Assembly (NCBI RefSeq): GCF_000009365.1
Contig: NC_008260.1
Location: 1,275,501-1,339,500 of the forward strand
Length of the DNA stretch: 64,000 nucleotides
Direction: 5' to 3'
DNA from: Alcanivorax borkumensis SK2
GTDB lineage: Bacteria; Pseudomonadota; Gammaproteobacteria; Pseudomonadales; Alcanivoracaceae
Shown here piece by piece: positions 8,199 through 17,247 of this stretch (position 1 is the stretch's first letter; every line of letters starts with the position of its first letter). The notes beneath the pieces were generated by a model. It was not told the DNA's origin and did not search any database. It saw only the letters and a list, made by a program, of their open reading frames with translations. A program made the position numbers and the translations under genes.

Positions 8199-10700
8199 TT
8201 AATTTGCTTCAGATGACGCAGTAAGCAGGTTGCCCAGATTGCTAACCCGTGTGACACGCTGGATAGCGTCACTGATATCCGGGCTGAGAATGCGACTGGC
8301 TTCGTCATCAAGGGCCTGCAGTTTTTCATCAAACTCCAATGCGCCACTGCCTCCCGGTGTCACCAAACCCGTGGAATAAAGCTGGGCAATAAAGTTCTTT
8401 AACACCACTTTGTCGAAAAATTCCGGGGAATTAAACTCATAAAGCAGAGATAGCCGCTGTGCGGTTTGGTGTGCCAATTCGCCTAGTTGATCGGCGGTGA
8501 GCATTCCGGAGCCGTATTGCACCAGCAGTCGAATGGTTAGGTAGTAACGCTCCAGCGACGGCATCACTGTCTGGCCAAGGTGATCGAGCATGTCAGATTC
8601 ATGAGTGTGAATCGCCGCCCCGTGCAAACAATCATTCTCACGGGTAATTAGTTGCTCTTGCTGTAGGACGGTGACGATATTATTGACGGCGGCTTCCAGC
8701 TCTTCATCGTTTTGCCAGTGCAAAAAGTACTCGTTACGCAGGAAGGGGTAGAGCAGACGAACCATGCTTTGCAGTACGTCGATGCTGACCGAGCGAGCAT
8801 TCATTACCAAAGAGCAGATTAGCCCGGGGAGAATGAAAAGGTGCAGGCTGTTGTTGCGTACGTAGGCCATCTGCAGAGCAGTTTTTTCATCGGTGGTCAC
8901 CACGTCACCCAGTTTGTGTTCGATCCGGTCCAGGAAGTCATGCTCAAGGCCATACTGGATAATGGCATCGGCGTCGTCAGTGGCGAGCGCGGCGCAATCA
9001 CTGTAGGGCGCCTGTTTAAGCAGAGAGATGTAGAGGTTGAGTTGTTGGCGAAGTTGAGCCACATCCATGGTGTGCTTGGGTGATGCAAGTAACGCTAGGC
9101 TGAGCAAGTTAACCGGATTGGCCACTGCGGCTGCGTTGATGGATTCCACCACTTCTTGGCCCAGCTCTGCGACTGCATGTTTAAACCAGGCTGGGTTTTC
9201 CCCGGGGGCGATCGTTTCATTGCGCCATTTTGGATTGTGCCCGTCCAGATAGTCCACCAGCTTAATAGGCTCCCCAAAATTCAGGTGCACCTGGCCAAAG
9301 TGGCTACGCAGTACAGACAGTGACTTCATCAAGCCGCCCACCGATTCTTTTTGCTTTTTTTTGCCGTGCAGTTCGCCGATATAGGAGCCAGCTTCAATCA
9401 CTTTTTCGTAGCCCACATAGACAGGCACAAAGGCAATCGGCTTGCGCGAATCGCGCAGGAAGCTGCGTACGGTCATGGCCAGCATGCCGGTGCGGGGCTT
9501 AAGCATGCGACCACTGCGGCTGCGACCTCCTTCTACAAAATATTCAATGGAAAAGCCGCGTGTGGTAATCGTGTGCAAGTATTCGCTGAATACGGCGGCG
9601 TATAGTGGGTTGCCACGGAAGCTGCGACGCATGAAGAAAGCGCCACCACGGCGCAGGACCGTTCCCACGATCGGCAGGTTCAGGTTAATACCCGCGGCAA
9701 TATGCGGTGGAACCAAGCCGTTACGGAACATCACAAAGGACAGCAGCAGGTAATCTATGTGGCTACGGTGGCAGGGCACATAGATAACTTCGTGATCGCC
9801 GGCGACCTTGGTCAGGTTGTCCATATTGTAGAGGCGAATGCCTCCGTATAGGCGGTTCCATAACCAGTTTAAAAACAACTCAAGGGTTCGGATCACGGTG
9901 TGAGAATAGTCTGCTGCAATTTCCATGGCATAAGCGCGGGCCTTGGCTTCCAGCTTTTCTTCACTAAGGTCTTGCCGTTTCGCTTCAGCGCTAATGACTT
10001 CACGCACCGAGATGGAATCCACCACAGTGTTAGTCAGGGTACGCCTGTGCGACAGATCTGGCCCGATGGCGGCTTCCTGTTGGCGGCGGAAATGGACCCG
10101 CAGGATGCGTGATGCTTTGCGAACGGCTTGATCGTCAGTCTGGCACTGGTCGACTAGGGTACGTAGTGACAGGGGCTGACTAAACTGAACGTAGAGCTGC
10201 CGTCCCTGAGTAATGATGATGAAGAATTTCTTGATGAAACCGGCGGGCGACCAGTTATCGGAGAACAGGATGCGCCACATTGAGTTCTCTTTTTCCGGCC
10301 GACGGCCCCAGAACACAGATACCGGCACCAGCTGAACATCCGCGTCGGGGTTAGCGCGCAGGACTGCGACCAGTTTTTCCAGACGGGGTGGTGAGACTGC
10401 GCGCCGCTGACGGCGGTTACCTATTTGCCGACGGTACAGCTGGAAATAGCTATGGTGAAGGTGCGTCTTGCCCAGCGTTAACCCTCGCAAGGCAGAGGAA
10501 AGCCCTAGTTGTCGGGCACTTTGGTCTGCCACGGCGGCATCCGCGGCCGAGCGGTCACTGAGCACATACACCACCGGTGTGTTGGCGGCGAGTTGGAGTT
10601 CCTTGGGGTCTGAAGGAAGTGCATTAGCGCGGGTGCACAAGCGTAAAAATATACGTATCAGGAAGAAACCTAGTCGGTCCAGGCCAAGCCAAGGTGTCAT
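8199..10700 (-). CDS. plsB: Glycerol-3-phosphate 1-O-acyltransferase PlsB
   Basis: This peripheral inner-membrane enzyme of 833 residues acylates glycerol-3-phosphate with acyl-ACP or acyl-CoA, the first step of phospholipid and neutral-lipid synthesis. The four acyltransferase blocks are visible: HRSHIDYLL (His311, Asp316), GGAFFMRRSFRGN, FVEGGRSRSGRML and FVPVYVGYE. Length is close to E. coli PlsB (807). The gene is transcribed alone and converges on rsmJ. A hydrophobic N terminus (LDRLGFFLIRIFLRL) fits membrane association. Supply of storage lipid precursors in this kind of organism is plausible but inferred. Confidence 0.95.
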   Translation of the reverse strand: MTPWLGLDRLGFFLIRIFLRLCTRANALPSDPKELQLAANTPVVYVLSDRSAADAAVADQSARQLGLSSALRGLTLGKTHLHHSYFQLYRRQIGNRRQRRAVSPPRLEKLVAVLRANPDADVQLVPVSVFWGRRPEKENSMWRILFSDNWSPAGFIKKFFIIITQGRQLYVQFSQPLSLRTLVDQCQTDDQAVRKASRILRVHFRRQQEAAIGPDLSHRRTLTNTVVDSISVREVISAEAKRQDLSEEKLEAKARAYAMEIAADYSHTVIRTLELFLNWLWNRLYGGIRLYNMDNLTKVAGDHEVIYVPCHRSHIDYLLLSFVMFRNGLVPPHIAAGINLNLPIVGTVLRRGGAFFMRRSFRGNPLYAAVFSEYLHTITTRGFSIEYFVEGGRSRSGRMLKPRTGMLAMTVRSFLRDSRKPIAFVPVYVGYEKVIEAGSYIGELHGKKKQKESVGGLMKSLSVLRSHFGQVHLNFGEPIKLVDYLDGHNPKWRNETIAPGENPAWFKHAVAELGQEVVESINAAAVANPVNLLSLALLASPKHTMDVAQLRQQLNLYISLLKQAPYSDCAALATDDADAIIQYGLEHDFLDRIEHKLGDVVTTDEKTALQMAYVRNNSLHLFILPGLICSLVMNARSVSIDVLQSMVRLLYPFLRNEYFLHWQNDEELEAAVNNIVTVLQQEQLITRENDCLHGAAIHTHESDMLDHLGQTVMPSLERYYLTIRLLVQYGSGMLTADQLGELAHQTAQRLSLLYEFNSPEFFDKVVLKNFIAQLYSTGLVTPGGSGALEFDEKLQALDDEASRILSPDISDAIQRVTRVSNLGNLLTASSEAN

Positions 10701-10775
10701 AGTCGGTTACAATTAACGAATGGGAGCTAAGTGTATCGAAAGCCCAGAGTCCGGAACACTAGCGGATATTTCAAT

Positions 10776-10805
10776 TTGTTTCAGAAATGCTGCGCTTGGT
10801 ATGCT
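10776..10805 (+). promoter_or_regulatory. Possible sigma-70 promoter for the DyP peroxidase gene
   Basis: TTGTTT (10776-10781) and TATGCT (10800-10805) are 18 bases apart, about 100 bases ahead of the GTG start. A short palindrome, CTTCA-CGT-TGAAG, lies just after it at about 10818-10830 and could be an operator. Both calls are weak. Confidence 0.3.
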
Positions 10806-10839
10806 GAAGGCTGACTCCTTCACGTTGAAGAGGTTCGCC

Positions 10840-10887
10840 ATGATTAGACCTGCTATTATTGTGGGAATTCTTCCTGTTCATGGATAG
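10840..10887 (+). other. Possible 15-codon upstream reading frame before the peroxidase gene
   Basis: An ATG at 10840 opens MIRPAIIVGILPVHG and stops at TAG 10885-10887, just before the AAAGGAG ribosome site of the next gene. An AGAGG-like sequence lies upstream. It may be a leader peptide or chance; nothing but position supports it. Confidence 0.2.
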
Positions 10888-10903
10888 CGCAAAGGAGCTT
10901 CCG

Positions 10904-11770
10904 GTGTCGACACCTCAATCCGGTATTTTTGACCGCAGTTATGCCCACCATCTGTTCTTCGAATTCAGCCTTGGTAGTGGCTTTGAGCTGGAGGCATTAC
11001 GCGCCGCTCTGCGAGAGATTGTTGTACTGAAAAGTGAGAAAACCCCGGTTTTGTTGGCTTTCGGACCAGATCTTTGGGCCTGTTTTGATTCCCGTTTCAG
11101 CTTCTCCGCGTTTTCCCTAGAGGGACATATCCCGGCCACCCAGGGGGATTTATGGGTGTGGGTTCAGGCTAAAGAGTCTGGCGATCTATTCGATACTGCC
11201 ATGCAGGTGCGCAAGGCGGTGGGTGATTTACTTGCAACTCAGCTTGAGTTGACGGCCTTTGTGTACCACGACATGCGAGACCTAACAGGGTTCGTGGATG
11301 GCATTGGTAACCCCACCGGCGAAAAGGCAGAAAAGGCTGCTTTTATTGCTGAACCTCACCCCGGTGCGGGGGGGAGCTGGGTGCTGACCCAGAAATGGAT
11401 TCACGACTTGGACAAGTTTAACCAGTTACCGGTTAGTGAGCAGGAGAATGTGTTTGGCCGGACCAAAGAAGATGCTGTGGAGTTTGATGATGAGCGCATG
11501 CCCACGGATGCCCACGTTGGACGCGTTGATGTGGACCGTGACGGTGTAGCGCAAAAAATGTGGCGTCGCTCGGTTCCCTATGGCGACAGTGGCCAGCATG
11601 GTCTGTATTTTTTGGCATTTTGTTGCGAGTTGGACCGTTACGACTTTTTGCTACGCCGTATGTATGGCATTGCTGATGATTCAGTGAAAGATCGTCTACT
11701 GGACTTTACCCGTCCGGTGATGGGGTCCTGGTGGTATGCGCCGTCACAAGATTGGCTGGAGGCGCTCTGA
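10904..11770 (+). CDS. Dye-decolourising (DyP-type) heme peroxidase
   Basis: This 288-residue heme peroxidase has the GFVDG motif with distal Asp132, a probable proximal heme ligand His204 in DAHVGRVDV, and Arg221/222 in RRSVPYGD. These are the marks of the YfeX/DyP class B-like family. No signal peptide is present, so it is cytoplasmic or encapsulin-loaded; no encapsulin gene is adjacent. The start is GTG 10904, six bases after a perfect AAAGGAG, in preference to ATG 10880, which lacks a ribosome site. The physiological substrate is unknown. Confidence 0.9.
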   Translation: MSTPQSGIFDRSYAHHLFFEFSLGSGFELEALRAALREIVVLKSEKTPVLLAFGPDLWACFDSRFSFSAFSLEGHIPATQGDLWVWVQAKESGDLFDTAMQVRKAVGDLLATQLELTAFVYHDMRDLTGFVDGIGNPTGEKAEKAAFIAEPHPGAGGSWVLTQKWIHDLDKFNQLPVSEQENVFGRTKEDAVEFDDERMPTDAHVGRVDVDRDGVAQKMWRRSVPYGDSGQHGLYFLAFCCELDRYDFLLRRMYGIADDSVKDRLLDFTRPVMGSWWYAPSQDWLEAL

Positions 11771-12013
11771 TCCAGCGATAGCTTGGGAAGTATTCTGTTG
11801 AAGAGCCACTAAGGGAGCCGCTAAGAGTGGCATTGTAGATGTATTATCAGCCTTCCACGCTGGTTCGCTCCCTAGGCTAAGGGAATAAGATAAAGAGCGG
11901 CACATTGGGGGCGCACGCCGAGTGCGCAAAGCGCTGTTCTAAGGCGTGTCTAAGGGCAATGGCCGTGAGCCTACCCCGCCGTTCCTGCCGCGTGAAAATA
12001 GGGCGCGGAGATG

Positions 12014-12145
12014 TTAGTCCTTTTCGCTCTGTGTGGTGTCTTTATTACCAGCATCAAGCCAGATAAACAGGGCGAAACATCCCGCGAAGATTAGAATGCC
12101 TGCAATCACAGCGATGCCTGCTAAAACCACGGTATCCATATACAT
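12014..12145 (-). CDS. Small single-helix membrane protein, CcoM-like
   Basis: A 43-residue protein starts MYMDTVVLAGIAVIAG, has one hydrophobic helix of about 22 residues, then FIWLDAGNKD and a charged tail. A strong GGGAGG ribosome site lies about 7 bases before the ATG at 12145. Its pattern (Asp-x-Val-Val-Leu-Ala-Gly, glycine-rich helix, Phe-Ile-Trp-x-Asp-Ala) resembles CcoM, the small accessory subunit of cbb3-type cytochrome oxidase in Pseudomonas stutzeri. This is from memory of that family, not an alignment. No cco genes are nearby. An in-frame ATG at 12199 would add 18 residues without need. The 243 bases between this gene and the peroxidase show no other gene. Confidence 0.6.
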   Translation of the reverse strand: MYMDTVVLAGIAVIAGILIFAGCFALFIWLDAGNKDTTQSEKD

Positions 12146-12216
12146 AGAAAATCCTCCCTTAACCTGTCTGGCTAGCGTGACAGATTCAGAGAGGAACAAT
12201 GTGATTCAGATCAATA

Positions 12217-12234
12217 GGCCCGCTTGCGCGGGCC
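12217..12234. terminator. GC-rich hairpin after the aldehyde dehydrogenase gene
   Basis: GGCCCGC (12217-12223) and GCGGGCC (12228-12234) form a perfect 7-bp stem with a TTGC loop, 13 bases beyond the aldehyde dehydrogenase stop. There is no clear T-run on the minus strand. Confidence 0.5.
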
Positions 12235-12247
12235 CCTCCGCGACCGT

Positions 12248-13849
12248 TTAGTCGCCGGTTTTCCAGCCAGTGAACATTTTCTTCACCAAGAAGGGGGTAA
12301 GCTTGAGCGAAGCGCTCAGCCACTGGCCGACCCCGGAAGGGAAGACGAAGAGCAAGGCATTCTTGATACCGTTATAGGTGGCCTGATCAAACGGGTACCA
12401 GAAGATATTGCGTTTGGACGGCAAAGTATCCCAGTTCACTACTTTCGCCTGGGTCATTTCTTCCAAACCTTCCGGACCGTGGGTACGGCCAATGCCCGAT
12501 TCTTTCCAGCCGCCCCAGGGGGTTTCAGACAAGCCGTGGCTGTAGAGGTGATCATTGAGGGTGGTAACACCCGTCTGCAGCTGTGCGGCGATGGCACGGC
12601 CACGTTTGTTATCTTTAGTCCAGACTGAAGAGGTCAGGGCCAGATTTGAATCATTGGCTTTGCGAATGGCCTCTTCTTCATTGGCTACACGCTGCACGGC
12701 GATTAAGGGGCCGAAGGTTTCATCACACATGGTGAGCATGTCATCGGTGACCTGGGTGAGCAGAGTGGCAGGGAAGAAGAAGCCGTTTTCCACATTACCC
12801 ACAGGGCGGGACTGGGCTTCAATGCGAGCGCCTTTGGCCAGTGCGTCTTCCACATGCTGCTGAACCGTACGCAGTTGGCCTGCGGTAGTTAGGCTGCCGA
12901 TATCCACATCAAAACCGTTGCAACCAATGCCGTGGCGCAGCTGACGGGTTTTCTTGGCCAGCAGATCCACGAACTGATCGTATACGGCATCCACCACATA
13001 AACACGCTCCACCCCGCCACAGCTTTGCCCTGCATTTTGGTAGCCGCCCCATGCGGCACCGTTGGTGGCTCTCTCCAGATCTGCATCTTCGAGCACCAGC
13101 ATCGGATCGTTACCGCCTAGCTCCAGTGAGACGGGAGTCAGCGTTTTAGCTGCTTGAGCCATCAACGTTTTGCCTGCGGCGACCGAGCCGGTAAAGAACA
13201 GCTTATCGATGCCATTATCGAAAAAGCCGGTAGCGACCTTTGAACCAGAGCCGACAATGTGCTGAAACAGGCCTTCAGGAAGTTCGCCAGCGGCGACGAT
13301 TTGCTCAATGGCCCGGCCTACTGCAGGGGTGGCTGCAGCCACTTTTAGCATAATGCCGTTACCGGCCATCAAGGCCATGACGATTTCGCCAAAAGGAATC
13401 GATAGGGGGTAGTTCCAAGGGCTGATAATACCTACTACGCCTAACGGTACCCGTAACATATGGGTGCGTTTGTTAAAGAATAAGATGCTGCCTACAGGGC
13501 GGTTACGCTCTTTCAGGTAATGCTCAGCATTTTTTGCATACCATTTGCAGGCCAGTGCACAGGGTAATACTTCCGTCGCCAAGGCATCAGTGAGTGTTTT
13601 GCCGTTGCTTTCGCTGATGGTACGGGCCAGATCATCGGCGCGGTCGACAATGTAGCTGCGCATCATCTGAATATGGCGAGCCCTTTCCTTAAAAGACTTG
13701 GTCGCCCAAATAGCTTGCGCTTGCCGGGCTTTGTCCAGCATTTGTGGCAACGCATCCAGATTGGTTTCGCTCAACTCTGCAACGGCAGTGCCGGTGGCGG
13801 GGTTGGTGTCGACCACTACGTTGGCAGTCAATTTCTCTTGTACGGTCAT
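12248..13849 (-). CDS. NAD(P)-dependent aldehyde dehydrogenase with hydrophobic C-terminal tail
   Basis: This 533-residue aldehyde dehydrogenase oxidises an aldehyde to the acid. The catalytic Cys277 is in GQSCGG and the general base Glu243 in ELGGNDP; the cofactor-binding FFTGSVAAGK and PWNYPLSIPFGE are also present. It extends some 40 residues beyond the usual end, with a hydrophobic stretch (NALLFVFPSGVGQW and FLVKKMFTGW) that could anchor it to membrane or lipid. A role with long-chain aldehydes from alkane or alcohol oxidation is inferred. It is transcribed singly, 142 bases from the efflux operon. Confidence 0.88.
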   Translation of the reverse strand: MTVQEKLTANVVVDTNPATGTAVAELSETNLDALPQMLDKARQAQAIWATKSFKERARHIQMMRSYIVDRADDLARTISESNGKTLTDALATEVLPCALACKWYAKNAEHYLKERNRPVGSILFFNKRTHMLRVPLGVVGIISPWNYPLSIPFGEIVMALMAGNGIMLKVAAATPAVGRAIEQIVAAGELPEGLFQHIVGSGSKVATGFFDNGIDKLFFTGSVAAGKTLMAQAAKTLTPVSLELGGNDPMLVLEDADLERATNGAAWGGYQNAGQSCGGVERVYVVDAVYDQFVDLLAKKTRQLRHGIGCNGFDVDIGSLTTAGQLRTVQQHVEDALAKGARIEAQSRPVGNVENGFFFPATLLTQVTDDMLTMCDETFGPLIAVQRVANEEEAIRKANDSNLALTSSVWTKDNKRGRAIAAQLQTGVTTLNDHLYSHGLSETPWGGWKESGIGRTHGPEGLEEMTQAKVVNWDTLPSKRNIFWYPFDQATYNGIKNALLFVFPSGVGQWLSASLKLTPFLVKKMFTGWKTGD

Positions 13850-13991
13850 GTGAAGGGGGCTCCATCATGGCGGGTCGCCAGGGCGGCCCGCAGGCGATTA
13901 GTGATACAGGGAAGAAGGCCAGAGAAACACAGAGTAGACACGCTGGCTAGAGCTTCTCGACAGTAATTTTAGGCCTTTAAGCGACGGGCTT

Positions 13992-16112
13992 CTAGCGGCT
14001 TGCCGTGCTATTGGCTGAGATATCGTCTGGCTCTACGGTGCGAGCCATGCGTGAGGCCATGCGTTCGAAGGTAAGAGCGATGCGCTCCACCGCGCCAGCA
14101 ACCAACTCCTGATTTCGCTGTTCCAAATTACCGGCCTGGGCCATGGCGATTTTTAGGCGTTCAGAGTTGTCGCGAAAACGGCTATCGCAATGCCCTTGGG
14201 CGCAGGCCTGGTAGGCATCAGCTAGGGATTGCTGCCATTGGGCCGCGCAGGCCAGCAAGGCGGCGGGCGCCTGGGTGTGAATGCGTCCTTGCACCCATAG
14301 CGAGACTTGGCCCAAGTTAAGGCCTGTCAGCCCCAGGTCAGTAAAGTGACGTCGTTCTTCGGGCAGTGCCTTGTCGCAGATGGTGAGCCAACGAAGGCGG
14401 TCCGCCATACGGGCATTGAAGCCTTCCTCTTTAATACGGTGATGGCCGATTAACGTTAGGTCAGCAGCGGTTTCGCGAATGAGTCGTCGGCGCAGGCTTG
14501 CCCCGCTGGGTGGAGTAATTAGCCGAAACATCATGAAGGCAATGACGATGCCGCCGGTGATTGCCAAGCCGTTACTGGCCACCCGGGCCACATCGAAATC
14601 CATGGCGTTACCCGGTTGCACCAGAATAATGTAAGGGGTGCAGAACCCCAATCCGTAGGCCAGGGTGGTGGGGTTACTAATGGCCAGTAGTGCTACGAAC
14701 AGGGGGGCGCCAAGAATAAGGATTAGTAGCGGAAAATCGCCGTTGCTGAGGGCTAGGAGGGGCAAGGTAAAGAATAGGGCAACCGGTGTGGCCAGTACCG
14801 AGGTGGTCGCGGCCCGACGTAACACCCGGTCCGGTTCTGGCAGGCGGGCAAAAAGGATGGTGAAGATCACCGGCATGATCATCAGCATGATGGCCATGGG
14901 GCTGGCAGTGCCGATCCAGAGGCCGGCGGCAATCATGAATACCAAGGCACTGCGGATACCCACGGCGGCGGCAATTTGTACATCCCGGTAGGGCTTAAGG
15001 GCCTGCGGGCGCAGTTGCATTTCTTTGCTGAAATGCAGTGCCCGGTTGGCTTCCAGGGCAAGAATAATGTCGGCGGTCAGGTTTAGGGCTACCTGGAAAA
15101 AACGCCGCTGAAGCGGGGGGGCGTCGTCGCTTTGCTCGCTACGAGCGTTTCGCAATTGCTGGCGCAGGTGTTGCACTTCCTCCATGGCGGCTTCGGCGGA
15201 ATCGGTTTCGCGCATCCGCTTGAAGGAAAGCCGCAGTGAATCGAGCATGTCCTGCAGAGCCGGTGTGAGGAGCTCACTGTGGTTGCGCATCAGGCGACCA
15301 ATAACGCGTATGCGTGCAATCAGTGACAGCGTCTTGTGACAGATGACGGTGGCGGCCCGTGCGCGGCCCGGGCCCTGAGCTCCTTCATACATGACGGCGC
15401 TGCTGTCATCACTGAGTGGGAAAATGCGCTGTAGTAGGGTATCTACTTGTGTATGTCGTTGGGTGTGGGTGCCTGTCGGGTTTAGTTCCAGTTCCAGGTA
15501 GGCCAGGGTCTGGTTGAGCGCGCCTCTGGCATGTTTTTGCAGCAAGTGACTAACACGGGCTGGCCACAGTAGATTGCTCACTAGGGTCGCACAGACTGCG
15601 CCAACAATGATTTCGCTAATCCGGGCATTGGCCACATGAAAAATGCTTACGCTAGAGGTGCTGGTCGGGTTGGCGATGGAAATCACCACAATCAGGGTGG
15701 CGGTGATCCCCGCCATGGCAAAACCATAAATAAAATTGGCTTGCCGTACCCAGGCTGAGGCGGCTGCATTGAGGCCGATCCACAGAGTCAGCGCCAATAG
15801 TGCAATAAAGGGGTAAGGCAGTAGGGTGGCGAGAATCAGCAGGCCCATGGCCCCGCCCACCAAGGTACCGCCAATCTGGCACAGCCCTTTTTCAATCACT
15901 AGCCCGGTTTCCGGGCGGACCTGCAAGAATACCGCAGAAATAAGTGCCCAGTAGGGGCGCTCAAGTTGCATGAGCATGGCCAGATAAAGGGCCAGCCCCA
16001 TGGCAATAATACCCTTGAGCGCAAAAAGCACGGAGTGGCGCTGCGGTGTCAGGATGACGGCAAGACGAGGAGGCAAGGTCATCACGAAAACGTCACTCTG
16101 GCTCTTCGTCAT
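13992..16112 (-). CDS. FUSC-family inner-membrane transporter (AaeB-like)
   Basis: This 706-residue protein has the duplicated FUSC/aromatic-acid exporter layout: about six N-terminal helices (from ALKGIIAMGLALYLAML, with QLERPYWALISAVF), a large cytoplasmic region (about 190-370), a second helical block with PDRVLRRAA, and a C-terminal soluble part. It is the pump of an AaeXAB-type system, which in E. coli exports aromatic carboxylic acids. The substrate here is unknown. Its first ATG overlaps the upstream HlyD gene by 20 bases; an ATG 30 bases later (16082) is an alternative start. Confidence 0.85.
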   Translation of the reverse strand: MTKSQSDVFVMTLPPRLAVILTPQRHSVLFALKGIIAMGLALYLAMLMQLERPYWALISAVFLQVRPETGLVIEKGLCQIGGTLVGGAMGLLILATLLPYPFIALLALTLWIGLNAAASAWVRQANFIYGFAMAGITATLIVVISIANPTSTSSVSIFHVANARISEIIVGAVCATLVSNLLWPARVSHLLQKHARGALNQTLAYLELELNPTGTHTQRHTQVDTLLQRIFPLSDDSSAVMYEGAQGPGRARAATVICHKTLSLIARIRVIGRLMRNHSELLTPALQDMLDSLRLSFKRMRETDSAEAAMEEVQHLRQQLRNARSEQSDDAPPLQRRFFQVALNLTADIILALEANRALHFSKEMQLRPQALKPYRDVQIAAAVGIRSALVFMIAAGLWIGTASPMAIMLMIMPVIFTILFARLPEPDRVLRRAATTSVLATPVALFFTLPLLALSNGDFPLLILILGAPLFVALLAISNPTTLAYGLGFCTPYIILVQPGNAMDFDVARVASNGLAITGGIVIAFMMFRLITPPSGASLRRRLIRETAADLTLIGHHRIKEEGFNARMADRLRWLTICDKALPEERRHFTDLGLTGLNLGQVSLWVQGRIHTQAPAALLACAAQWQQSLADAYQACAQGHCDSRFRDNSERLKIAMAQAGNLEQRNQELVAGAVERIALTFERMASRMARTVEPDDISANSTASR

Positions 16113-16968
16113 ACAGACGCACAGTGGCGGTCATGCCGGCGGCGAGCAGGATATCTTTGGGCACGGATGCCAGTTTGATGTGCACCGGGATACGTTGCGC
16201 CAGCCGCACCCAGTTAAAGGTTTGTTGTACTTGGGGGAGTAGTTGGCGGTCGGTTTGGGTGTTGGCGTTGGCGATGGCTTGGCCCACGCTGGTCACTTTC
16301 CCCTGCAGGGCACGGGAACCATTCATGAGAATCACTGAGGCGTCCTGGCCCACGTGGACCAACGGTAATTTGGTTTCTTCAAAATAGCCGGTGACATAGA
16401 AACTGTCAGCTTTAACCAGGGAGAGCACCGGGCTGCCTTGGTTGACAAAATTGCCCTGTTGAAGCGACAGGTTAACGATGGTGCCGTCGGCGGGGGCATG
16501 AATGCGGGTGCGTTCGAGATTGATGCTAGCGCTGTCCAGTTCGGCTTGGGCCAGTGCCACGTTAGCTTTGGCGAGCTCTGCCTGTATGCGTGCGCTTTCT
16601 AACGCCTCTTTGCTAATGCTGTTGTTATTACTGCGATGCAAATCCTTGCGACGTTGATAATGATGTTGCGCGAGCTGCAGGGCTTTTTGCTGATAAAGCA
16701 GCTGGGCTCGAGCTTTGGCAAGTGCGGCCTGGTAGCGGGTGTCGTCGATACGAAACAATGGGTCGCCTCGACTCACTCTCTGGTTATCTTCAATATTGAG
16801 TTCGCGCACCCAGCCAGACACATCAGGGGAGAGTGTGATGATCTCTGCACGTACTTTGCCGTCTCGGGTCCAGGGTGCATAGAGGTAGTAATTCCACACC
16901 CAGTGCCCGGCGATCAGGGCCAGAATGACCAGAACCACGGTAAGTAGCATTCGAAGTGTTTGTTGCAT
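16093..16968 (-). CDS. HlyD-family periplasmic adaptor (AaeA-like)
   Basis: This 291-residue membrane fusion protein has one N-terminal helix (LLTVVLVILALIAGHW), a barrel-sandwich half (YAPWTRDGKVRAE, then LSPDVSGWVREL), a coiled-coil hairpin (about 85-150) and the return half (TRIHAPADGTIVNLSLQQGN). It links the FUSC pump to an outer-membrane channel. The ATG at 16968 has AAGG upstream; the frame extends 26 codons further but without a ribosome site. It lies between the DUF1656 and FUSC genes in the same order as E. coli aaeX-aaeA-aaeB. Confidence 0.9.
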   Translation of the reverse strand: MQQTLRMLLTVVLVILALIAGHWVWNYYLYAPWTRDGKVRAEIITLSPDVSGWVRELNIEDNQRVSRGDPLFRIDDTRYQAALAKARAQLLYQQKALQLAQHHYQRRKDLHRSNNNSISKEALESARIQAELAKANVALAQAELDSASINLERTRIHAPADGTIVNLSLQQGNFVNQGSPVLSLVKADSFYVTGYFEETKLPLVHVGQDASVILMNGSRALQGKVTSVGQAIANANTQTDRQLLPQVQQTFNWVRLAQRIPVHIKLASVPKDILLAAGMTATVRLYDEEPE

Positions 16969-16985
16969 GAAGGACCTTATCTCAG

Positions 16986-17186
16986 TCAGCTCAATAGTCG
17001 CAGGGAAAGGGCAACGAAACAGACAAAAAGGGAAAGGTAGAACCAAGCGCCTTTCCAGACCTGGCGGTGCCAGCCTAGTTGTCGAAGTAACAAGTAGGAC
17101 ATGAAGGTAAGAGCCAGTGACAGCAGCACCAGCAATACCATAGGGCTGAACAGCATGCCGCCCACTGGGATTTCATGCAGCCACAT
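16986..17186 (-). CDS. DUF1656 small membrane protein (AaeX-like)
   Basis: This 66-residue protein with two hydrophobic segments (MVLLVLLSLALTFMSYLLL and GAWFYLSLFVCFVALSL) starts MWLHEIPVGGMLFSP, typical of DUF1656. These proteins are encoded first in FUSC efflux operons; their exact role is unclear. It begins the three-gene efflux unit. Unlike the E. coli system, no LysR regulator gene stands divergently upstream; dapE precedes it on the same strand, separated by a long hairpin. Confidence 0.88.
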   Translation of the reverse strand: MWLHEIPVGGMLFSPMVLLVLLSLALTFMSYLLLRQLGWHRQVWKGAWFYLSLFVCFVALSLRLLS

Positions 17187-17247
17187 GGTGCCTCCCGATC
17201 CGTGATAGCGTTTTTATAGTAGGAGCAGTTTGCCTGAATTTGTAGCC

